Positions 26,826 through 32,500 of a DNA stretch of 32,500 nucleotides are shown here, in pieces. The stretch lies in NCBI GenBank assembly GCA_026693085.1, contig JAPLNB010000178.1, forward strand, positions 1-32,500, in the 5' to 3' direction. The notes beneath the pieces were generated by a model. It made no database searches, was not told the origin of the DNA, and saw only the letters and a program-made list of their open reading frames with translations. Both the position numbers and the translations under genes were made by a program. Source of the DNA: Planctomycetota bacterium (lineage in GTDB: Bacteria > Planctomycetota > Phycisphaerae > Tepidisphaerales > Tepidisphaeraceae). Every line of letters starts with the position of its first letter. The stretch's first letter is position 1.

Positions 26826-27034
26826 GAATCACCGCGTTATCTCCAGCCAGACGCGCTCCACCGGAATGTGCGAGTCCACAATCAAGCGAAGCCCGAGTTG
26901 AGGGATCAACTATACAGCGCAAAGGGGCCGGTCGGCTACAGGACCGAGCGGGCGGAAATTGGCTGCCCCACCCCTGTACATCAACACTCGTTCGCCTATA
27001 TTCATCGGGTTCTCCGATTCGACGAAAGGACCTT

Positions 27035-27595
27035 ATGGAATCCGTCATCACCGGCAAGGCGTACGTGCTTGGCGACAACATCGACACCGACCAGATCATC
27101 CCGGCGCATTTCTTGTCGTACAACCCGGCCGACCCGGCCGAGCGCAAGTATTTCGGAATGTACGCCTTGAGCGGCGTGCCCGAGGCGCAGGCTGGCTTGC
27201 CCAAAGGGCATACGAGGTTTGTCCCGGAGAACCACTTCAAGAGCGAATACACGATTGTGATCGGTGGGAAAAACTTCGGCTGCGGGTCGTCGCGCGAGCA
27301 TGCGCCCCTGGCGCTGGCGCTGGCGGGGATCAAATGCGTCATTGCCGAGTTTTATGCCCGCATCTTCTTCCGGAACTCAGTGAACGGCGGGTATGTGGTG
27401 CCGCTGGAGTCGAAGGACTCGCTGGTGGGGAAGATCCGGACGGGTGACGAGTTGGAAGTGCACGTGACGGAGCAGTATCTTCTGAACAAGACGACCAACC
27501 ACCGTCATGATTTGCAGCCGTTGGGGGATGTCTTGCCGATCGTCGAAGCCGGCGGGATTTTCACCTATGCGAAGAAGGCGGGAATGCTGAGATAA
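27035..27595 (+). CDS. leuD: 3-isopropylmalate dehydratase small subunit
   Basis: The product has 186 residues. It begins 'GDNIDTDQIIPAHFL' and contains the swivel-domain signature 'FGCGSSREHAPLALA' (82 onward) and 'AEFYARIFFRNSVNGG'. With the large subunit LeuC it isomerises 2- to 3-isopropylmalate in leucine biosynthesis, in the cytoplasm. The length and the 'YALSGVPEAQAG' insertion are nearer the short LeuD/HacB type than the enterobacterial one, so a homoaconitase or related small subunit is possible. AAAGGA lies 4 bases before the ATG. The large subunit is not in this window. It diverges from the FHA-rhomboid gene and is followed by terC. Confidence 0.85.
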   Translation: MESVITGKAYVLGDNIDTDQIIPAHFLSYNPADPAERKYFGMYALSGVPEAQAGLPKGHTRFVPENHFKSEYTIVIGGKNFGCGSSREHAPLALALAGIKCVIAEFYARIFFRNSVNGGYVVPLESKDSLVGKIRTGDELEVHVTEQYLLNKTTNHRHDLQPLGDVLPIVEAGGIFTYAKKAGMLR

Positions 27596-27660
27596 CGCGG
27601 ATTGCGCCAGGCGAATGGGGCAGACAGGTTGGCAACGGCGAAGAAACAGAGGACACCTGC

Positions 27661-28674
27661 ATGATCTGGATATGGATCGGGTTCATCACGCTTATCCTGG
27701 TGCTGCTGGCGCTGGACCTGGGCGTTTTTCATCGCAAGGCGCACGCGGTCTCAGTCAAGGAGGCGCTGATCTGGAGCGTCGTGTGGATCACGACGGCGAT
27801 GGTATTCAATATCTTCGTCTACTTCGCTTACGAGCACCACTGGCAGGGATTGGGGCTGGTGCCGAGTCTGATGCATCCGACGGGCCTGGCGGGCCACTCC
27901 GCGACGGTCCTGTTCTTCACAGGATACGTGATCGAAAAGTCGCTGAGCGTGGACAATCTATTCGTGATCGCGCTGATTTTCACGTACTTTCGCATCCCCA
28001 GCGTGTACCAGCACCGGGTCCTATTCTGGGGCATTTTGGGGGCGTTGATAATGCGAGGCGGCATGATCTGGCTGGGGACGACGCTGATCGAGCGATTTCA
28101 CTGGATTCTGTATGTTTTCGGCGTTTTTCTGATCCTGACGGCATTCAAGATGCTGTTCGGCAATTCCGAGCCGGACCCGAAAAAGAATGTGCTGATGAAG
28201 CTGGCAGCGAAGGTGTTTCCGATTTCCCACGAGTTGGACGGGCAGCGATTCCTCAGTCGGATCGGCGGCCGCTTCATGCTGACACCATTGGCGACCACGT
28301 TGATCGTGGTCGAGAGCACCGACGTGGTCTTCGCGGTTGATTCGATTCCAGCGATATTCGCGATCACAACCGATCCGTTCCTGGTCTTCACGAGCAATGT
28401 GTTCGCGATACTGGGCCTACGAGCGCTGTATTTCGCCCTGGCTGGCATCCTCGATAAATTCTACTACCTGAAGTTGTCACTTGCCGTGGTCTTGGCGGTG
28501 GTCGGTGTGAAGATGCTCGCAGCCAATTGGCTGAAGCGGAACGACTGGCTCAGGGACAACATGAGCTTTGTGACGCTCGGATTGGTGGCGGTGATTCTGG
28601 CGGCAGGAATCATCGCATCGATCATCCGCGCAAGACGAATGCCGCTTGAGCCGGATGACGCGCCCGCGACGTAA
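27661..28674 (+). CDS. TerC-family integral membrane protein
   Basis: The product has 337 residues with about nine hydrophobic segments. Family motifs include 'LDLGVFHRKAHAVSVKEA' (D19), 'EKSLSVDNLFVIALIF', and 'VVESTDVVFAVDSIPAIFAIT', whose conserved Asp residues are thought to bind a metal. TerC/Alx proteins sit in the inner membrane and are connected with metal homeostasis, including manganese export, tellurite resistance and metalation of secreted proteins. GAGGAC lies 7 bases before the ATG. No tellurite-resistance partners are adjacent, so a general metal-homeostasis role is more likely. It is convergent with the phosphoesterase gene. Confidence 0.93.
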   Translation: MIWIWIGFITLILVLLALDLGVFHRKAHAVSVKEALIWSVVWITTAMVFNIFVYFAYEHHWQGLGLVPSLMHPTGLAGHSATVLFFTGYVIEKSLSVDNLFVIALIFTYFRIPSVYQHRVLFWGILGALIMRGGMIWLGTTLIERFHWILYVFGVFLILTAFKMLFGNSEPDPKKNVLMKLAAKVFPISHELDGQRFLSRIGGRFMLTPLATTLIVVESTDVVFAVDSIPAIFAITTDPFLVFTSNVFAILGLRALYFALAGILDKFYYLKLSLAVVLAVVGVKMLAANWLKRNDWLRDNMSFVTLGLVAVILAAGIIASIIRARRMPLEPDDAPAT

Positions 28675-28711
28675 TGGCGGGTGGGGGAGCGGCTGTGGAG
28701 CGACGGAAGAG

Positions 28712-29788
28712 TCAGGCGATTATCTGCCGGGCCAGGCAAGCGGGCGTGATCAGGCCAACCTTCGGTTCGAGGATCTGGAGTTCCTTGCCTGGGGCGACGT
28801 CCTCAACGCGGGTGTAGCGTTTGGCCAGATCGAGAACCAGATAGCTCTTGTCGCCGGGGGCCGAGCCATAGCTGGTCGCGAGGATGATCTGCCGCTCGGC
28901 GAAGACGCCGATGCCGTTTTGGACCCACTCGGGCAGGAGCTTGCTGAGCGGCGTGTGGCCGGAGACCACCAGGCCGGAGCCTTCCATCACTTCCAGGAAA
29001 GCGGTCAAGTCCTCGGGGGTATAGCCTTTGCCTGGGATCTCGGCGATCTCGGCCGGACGGCTCCAGACCAGTTCGTCCACGATCGCTTCCGTCTTGTTGG
29101 CAAGGTCTTTGGAGGTCTTGGCGCTCTTGGAGGGGCCGGCGTGAACGCCGACCACGCCGCTCTTGGTCAGAACCGCTACCGGCAGTTCCTTGAGGTAGGC
29201 GAACTGCTCGTCCGTGATTCGCTCCAGGAAATTGAACTGCTGGTAGAACAGGCCGTCCGGGCTGGCGTACAGGGCCGCGATCAGCCGGGCGCGGCTCTTG
29301 GCGTCGAGGGCGAAATGCTTCTTGAGCAGGCCATAAACGCGCACGACTTCGCTTTCGTGGTTGCCTTGGATGAAAATGAGTCGTTTGCCGTCTTCGCCGA
29401 GGGTGCTCTGGATCTGCCGGATCTTGTCCACGATCCGGGAGTCGCCGTCCTTCTCGGCCTGCGGATCAGCGGGCTTCATGTCCACGGCGTCCCCCAGGAT
29501 CAGCCCATAGACGTCCTTTTCATTCTTCAGCTTCTCGACGATGCCGGTCTTGGTGAGCCATTTCTGGAAGTCGGCGTGGCGGGTGTGGAAATCCGAGGCG
29601 ATGTAAAGCTTGCCCTTCGAGGGCAGGATCACCAAGCCGCCATCCTGGTGGAACTTGTCCGGATATGCGGGCCCAGGAACACTGGCCGGGACTGCGGCAA
29701 ATGCCGGCTGCCGCACGACCGCGGCAGCCAGTCCGAACGCGGATGCCTGGGCAAGAAAAACTCTTCGTGAAATCGGTGTTATCGACAT
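28712..29788 (-). CDS. Tat-exported calcineurin-like metallophosphoesterase
   Basis: The product has 358 residues. The Tat signal is 'ISRRVFLAQASAFG' (R8-R9) with cleavage near AFA-AVP. All metallophosphoesterase blocks are visible: 'IASDFHTRH' (D66, H68), 'LILGDAVDM' (D100), 'FIQGNHESE' (N143, H144), 'GVVGVHAGPS' (H216) and 'VVSGHTPL' (H278). They bind a two-metal centre that hydrolyses phosphoester bonds. The protein is folded in the cytoplasm and should act in the periplasm. The order of blocks resembles Ser/Thr-phosphatase-like members, but the substrate is unknown. The start has only AGAGGG 12 bases upstream. A minus-strand TAAGAT at 29836-29841 may be the -10. Confidence 0.88.
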   Translation of the reverse strand: MSITPISRRVFLAQASAFGLAAAVVRQPAFAAVPASVPGPAYPDKFHQDGGLVILPSKGKLYIASDFHTRHADFQKWLTKTGIVEKLKNEKDVYGLILGDAVDMKPADPQAEKDGDSRIVDKIRQIQSTLGEDGKRLIFIQGNHESEVVRVYGLLKKHFALDAKSRARLIAALYASPDGLFYQQFNFLERITDEQFAYLKELPVAVLTKSGVVGVHAGPSKSAKTSKDLANKTEAIVDELVWSRPAEIAEIPGKGYTPEDLTAFLEVMEGSGLVVSGHTPLSKLLPEWVQNGIGVFAERQIILATSYGSAPGDKSYLVLDLAKRYTRVEDVAPGKELQILEPKVGLITPACLARQIIA

Positions 29789-30034
29789 TGTAGGTCACGG
29801 CCCTCTGCCGGTTTGAAGTTCTGCGGCACCGCTTGATCTTACGCCATTTGCCGGGTCTTTCCAGTGCCTGCTATTCCAGGTGATGCTTCGCCGGCGCCTT
29901 GGCCGACTGCTGCGGGCAGGATCGGCTGTGGTCGATGGCGGGTGGTCGTCAAGACTGTGGGCTATTTGGCGGGAGTAACGGAAGCTCTTGGCAGTGGTAA
30001 TTCCTCTTGGCGGGGACGCGAAAGGGATGGAAGC

Positions 30035-31420
30035 ATGAAACAGGGAATCACCCGGCGCGATCTGCTTCGCAGTGGAGTTGCGTTGGCGGCCATGGGCTTG
30101 GGTTCCGGGTTTGCCGCCGGCTTTGTGCGAGCGGCTGCCGGGCAGGGGAACGCCGTCGAAGTCATCAATCCGCAGGCGCGGGTGCCGATGTCCTTTTTCA
30201 TCGACGACTCCACCTGCCTCGTCAACATGGGGCATTTCTGCATGCCACAGTTCGCCGAGGCATCCCCGACCGCGAAAATCTACAAGAAGCCTTGGAAAAC
30301 CTGGCCGCGGGAGATACCCGATGCGTTTCTTCGCGAGTTCGGTGAGTTTTGCGCAGCCCATGGGGTGAAGGGGAAGTTCAGCATTGTGCCCTATCCCGCC
30401 TGCGTGGGCTGGCTCGATCGAGAGCTGCCAGGGTGGTCGCGGCAGGAGCTGGCGGCGAGTTTGAAGCTGGTGCGGGACTTGATGCTGCCCAACTGGGATA
30501 TTCATCCGGAAATGATCAGCCATACCCGGGTGATCGACATTCGCACGGGCCGGCCCATGGCGGAGATCAATGCCGGGACCATGGAAAACTCCTATCCGCA
30601 AGGCAAGAAGAGCGTGGATGAGTTGGCGGCCTATATGGCGTATGCGCTGCGGATTCTGAAGAACTGCGACCTGCCCTGCGAGGGGATTACGACACCGGGG
30701 GGATTCGGAAATGGGGTGAACGACGAGTTGTCGGCGGCGACGGGGCAGGCCGTCCGGGATGTCTTTGGGGCGGAGATTCCCCATTACTTCAAATATATCT
30801 CCGACGGTAACCAGAGCACCCGGCCGAAGCTCGAACATGTCGAAGCAGCGGGTACCCAGAGCCCGCGGGTGGTGGTGAATGTCCCGGCGGGGACCGGAGA
30901 TTGGTTCGGGAACTGGGACGGCGATGACGAGCCGCAGGGGCCAAAGTACGCCACCGATGATGCCACCGCCGGGCGGATGGTCGAGTTGATCGAGCGCGGC
31001 GAGCCGGCAGTGATGCTCTGCCATTGGCCCGGGCTGTACACCCACGGAACAAAGAAGGGATTCGAGCAGTTTAAGCGGGTGATCCGCGGGTTGGACGGGC
31101 GCTACCGCGAGAAGACCATCTGGATGAAGATCGGCGAGATCGCCCGCTACTGGGCGGCGAAGGAGCTGACGCGCATTGAGCGCGATGGCGGCCGGATTGG
31201 GTTGGCGGCGCCATTTGCTTGTCCCAGGTTTACGTTGCGGATACGGGGGGGGGTGGCGGCGGGTGGCGGCCAGCCGAAGCTCAGTTTGAATGGGCAGGTC
31301 GCTTCGATGTCCGAGGTGGTGGATTTGCGCGGGTTGACGGCCGGGACGTGGGTCCGACAGCGTGAGGATCTGCTGGTTTGCTTCGATCTGCCGAAGGGGC
31401 GAGTTCTCCTGGGGGTATGA
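30035..31420 (+). CDS. Tat-exported polysaccharide-deacetylase-like protein
   Basis: The product has 461 residues from the ATG at 30035, supported by AAAGGGATGG just upstream. A longer frame exists to 29864 but would bury the signal. The Tat signal is 'GITRRDLLRSGVALAAMG' (R7-R8). The mature part begins 'VPMSFFIDDSTCLVNMGHF' with D57-D58, and carries H157 and H163 in 'WDIHPEMISHTRVID'. Asp plus two His is the metal-binding pattern of NodB-type polysaccharide deacetylases. Later blocks 'GITTPGGFGNGVND' and 'VMLCHWPGLYTHGTKKG' fit the barrel. The last 90 residues form a small beta domain. Export and fold suggest action on a glycan outside the cytoplasm; deacetylase activity is inferred only. 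The gene diverges from the Tat phosphoesterase gene. Confidence 0.75.
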   Translation: MKQGITRRDLLRSGVALAAMGLGSGFAAGFVRAAAGQGNAVEVINPQARVPMSFFIDDSTCLVNMGHFCMPQFAEASPTAKIYKKPWKTWPREIPDAFLREFGEFCAAHGVKGKFSIVPYPACVGWLDRELPGWSRQELAASLKLVRDLMLPNWDIHPEMISHTRVIDIRTGRPMAEINAGTMENSYPQGKKSVDELAAYMAYALRILKNCDLPCEGITTPGGFGNGVNDELSAATGQAVRDVFGAEIPHYFKYISDGNQSTRPKLEHVEAAGTQSPRVVVNVPAGTGDWFGNWDGDDEPQGPKYATDDATAGRMVELIERGEPAVMLCHWPGLYTHGTKKGFEQFKRVIRGLDGRYREKTIWMKIGEIARYWAAKELTRIERDGGRIGLAAPFACPRFTLRIRGGVAAGGGQPKLSLNGQVASMSEVVDLRGLTAGTWVRQREDLLVCFDLPKGRVLLGV

Positions 31421-31489
31421 ATAGGGGATCGCGGGGGCTTGTGATTCGAGTGAAGTGCGGGCCAACAGCAGGCCAGGGGGGTGTGGCCA

Positions 31490-31610
31490 TTCGTACCCGT
31501 TCACGCCGCGTCCCCTGGGTCACCGGCCGGCCCAGCACCACAAATCGGATCGCCTGCTCAGCCAGGTTGTTGGTCGATTCGATCCCCGGCGTGGTCTGGA
31601 GTTTGCTATA
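31490..31610 (-). pseudogene. IS66-family transposase fragment
   Basis: The minus strand reads 'TTPGIESTNNLAEQAIRFVV' followed by 'LGRPVTQGTRRER'. This matches the conserved block near the C-terminus of IS66 transposases (TNNLAEQAIR...VTQGTRSERG). Similarity stops at both ends: a stop codon lies at 31611-31613, and beyond about 31495 the frame runs into sequence unrelated to IS66 and then antisense to the deacetylase-like gene. Only about 35-40 residues survive, so it is inactive. No terminal inverted repeats or partner genes were found. Confidence 0.7.
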
Positions 31611-31634
31611 CTACGATTAGTTACTGAGAGTGGC

Positions 31635-31650
31635 TTGCACTGAACTTGCC
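31635..31650 (+). promoter_or_regulatory. Possible sigma-54-type promoter of the LamG-like gene
   Basis: TTGCAC, 5 bases and TTGCC match the -24/-12 spacing of sigma-54 promoters, but the first GG dinucleotide is TG here, which usually weakens such sites. It would give a leader of about 135 bases. PEP-CTERM-type genes in other bacteria can be sigma-54 dependent; that link is an analogy only. Confidence 0.2.
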
Positions 31651-31711
31651 GAAGTGTTCTCAGTTTTGCCAACTTAATAAACGATTGAATAAATCAGAAA
31701 GAAGGTGATAG

Positions 31712-31732
31712 ATGCAAAAATGCTTAGCGTAA
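31712..31732 (+). other. Short upstream open frame in the LamG-like gene leader
   Basis: AAGGTGAT precedes an ATG followed by five codons and a stop (MQKCLA). It lies 64 bases before the main ATG at 31797. It could be a translated leader peptide, or a chance frame. Confidence 0.25.
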
Positions 31733-31796
31733 AAGGCCGCCAATTATTCTCGAAGACAGTTTACTGGGAAAAGCAAATGTCAGAAAGGAAAGAGTC

Positions 31797-32500
31797 ATGA
31801 AAAAGTTATCAATTGTTGTGGTGGTTGCGATGTTGTTGGTGACGGCCGGAGCGGCGAATGCAGCAGCTATCTTTGAAGACAACTTCGATAGTCCAACTTT
31901 GTCTCCAGAATGGCTCATAAGTCCCGGCAAGGGTAGTTACTCCCTTACCGATAATCCGGGACACCTGCGTTACATTGTTGATGCCTGGGGCTGGGTTGGC
32001 GGTGTTGAAGCACTAAGGTTTGCTCGTCCATTTTCTGGAGACCAGTGGGTTCTCCAGGCGGCAGTGACTTACAACCTGCGTCCAGCCGAACCGACAAACA
32101 ATCGGAATACCTACTTCAGGGTGAGACAGCCCGGCGCGGATGGGGCGTCCATGGTGTCCATGGAACGGGGTATTGGCGCAAATGACGACAATCCGAATGG
32201 CACCAACACCATGCAATTTTACTATGGTGCCGTAAACGGACCGCGTGTAATATACCCACGATCGCCAGGTCCGGTGCCTCCTGACAGGTGGTACTTCGAA
32301 ATTGAGCGTAACAAGGACTATGTTGTCGTTGGGGCAAGTACTGACGGCAATGATTCAACCATGCCTATCCGGTTGACGCACCTACCCCCCACGGGTAGTG
32401 GCGATAGTCCCAAACCGGTGATGCTCCCACTCGCCCGAGTACAACTCGGCGTAGGTGGGAGACTCGGCGCCGGCCGAGATGCCGAGCAGCGAACGGAAAG
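31797..32500 (+). CDS. Exported LamG-like beta-sandwich protein, 3' end outside or disrupted
   Basis: The start is well supported: GAAAGGAAAGAG precedes the ATG at 31797. The signal peptide is 'MKKLSIVVVVAMLLVTAGA' ending ANA-A. The mature part (AIFEDNFDSPTLSPEWLISP ... LRFARPFSGDQWVLQAAV ... DRWYFEIERNKDYVVVGAS) is the beginning of a concanavalin/LamG or DUF1349-like sandwich, a carbohydrate-binding-type fold common in exported planctomycete proteins. Third-base GC is lower than in other genes of the window. Similarity stops at about 32385 ('RLTHLPPTG'). The frame stays open to the edge, but codon choice changes abruptly and good coding signal moves to the opposite strand, so the 3' part may be replaced by foreign sequence. 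A PEP-CTERM tail, if any, is not visible. Confidence 0.65.
   Translation, partial: MKKLSIVVVVAMLLVTAGAANAAAIFEDNFDSPTLSPEWLISPGKGSYSLTDNPGHLRYIVDAWGWVGGVEALRFARPFSGDQWVLQAAVTYNLRPAEPTNNRNTYFRVRQPGADGASMVSMERGIGANDDNPNGTNTMQFYYGAVNGPRVIYPRSPGPVPPDRWYFEIERNKDYVVVGASTDGNDSTMPIRLTHLPPTGSGDSPKPVMLPLARVQLGVGGRLGAGRDAEQRTE
32382..32500 (-). CDS. C-terminal end of an unidentified minus-strand protein
   Basis: The minus strand carries 38 codons from the right edge to a TAG at 32382-32384, including 'LLGISAGAESPTYAELYSGE' and 'WEHHRFGTIATTRGG'. Third positions are very rich in G and C and the residue mix is plausible, while the overlapping plus frame uses rare-looking codons. I do not recognise the protein. 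Its position, cutting into the LamG-like gene, suggests the end of an inserted element or an assembly joint. Too little is visible to decide. Confidence 0.35.
   Translation of the reverse strand, partial: FRSLLGISAGAESPTYAELYSGEWEHHRFGTIATTRGG

Larger units (their letters stand above)
31421..31796. other. Intergenic region with a transposase scrap and a long leader
   Basis: These 376 bases hold the IS66 transposase fragment (31490-31610, minus), then a markedly AT-richer stretch leading to the exported LamG-like gene. The latter part contains a possible sigma-54-type site (31635-31650) and a six-codon upstream frame (31712-31732). Bases 31733-31780 show nothing recognisable. Confidence 0.5.

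Overview
The window is GC-rich and gene-dense, with operons on both strands. It most likely comes from a planctomycete, probably of the Phycisphaerae side of Planctomycetota. The lineage signals are: an ECF sigma factor with the long membrane-anchored C-terminal extension seen in planctomycetes; a PEP-CTERM sorting tail; an N-terminal 'EPMESRLMLA' segment (the planctomycetal LEPRLLLA-type signature) followed by a lamin-tail-like start; several Tat-exported enzymes; large exported proteins with glycoside-hydrolase, PA14 and LamG-like folds; and paired PilZ proteins. The phylum call is fairly secure. The class is an inference from family flavour only.

Layout. 1-3186 (minus): the start of an exported LEPRLLLA-type protein and, upstream of it, an 898-residue ECF sigma factor that continues through a transmembrane helix into a long ectodomain ending in a PEP-CTERM tail. 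3187-3980: a non-coding block of repeats and inverted repeats. 3981-5221: a small defence-like patch with an Mrr-type nuclease, a 16-bp perfect palindrome and the C-terminal remnant of a Vsr endonuclease. 5537-7087 (minus): a Tat-exported sugar-isomerase-like protein. 7457-12405 (plus): an exported clan GH-A glycoside hydrolase and a PA14 protein. 12521-15147: a small helical protein, NAD-type isocitrate dehydrogenase and two tandem PilZ proteins. 15203-17872 (minus): aconitase. 18116-21457 (plus): a YjbQ-family protein, a protein-kinase-like protein and an exported transglutaminase-like protein. 21476-24579: the ABC-F ATPase Uup and a BaiN/HI0933-type flavoprotein, diverging from a 20-bp gap. 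24605-26825 (minus): a small secreted protein and a zinc-ribbon/FHA/zinc-ribbon/rhomboid fusion. 27035-28674 (plus): LeuD-type small subunit and TerC. 28712-31420: a Tat-exported phosphoesterase and a divergent Tat-exported deacetylase-like protein. 31421-32500: an IS66 scrap, an exported LamG-like gene and foreign-looking sequence at the edge.

How the genes fit together. Aconitase and isocitrate dehydrogenase supply two consecutive TCA-cycle steps. LeuD serves leucine biosynthesis, but its large subunit is not in the window. The exported isomerase, hydrolase, PA14 protein, deacetylase-like and LamG proteins suggest polysaccharide processing outside the cytoplasm. Signalling is over-represented: a membrane-tethered sigma factor, two c-di-GMP-type PilZ domains, a kinase-like protein and an FHA-bearing intramembrane protease.

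The most unusual items are the sigma/PEP-CTERM fusion, the FHA-rhomboid fusion, and a set of genes whose -10 boxes lie only 7-9 bases from the start codon with no ribosome-binding site, which suggests leaderless mRNAs. No tRNA, rRNA, CRISPR array or intact insertion sequence was seen.
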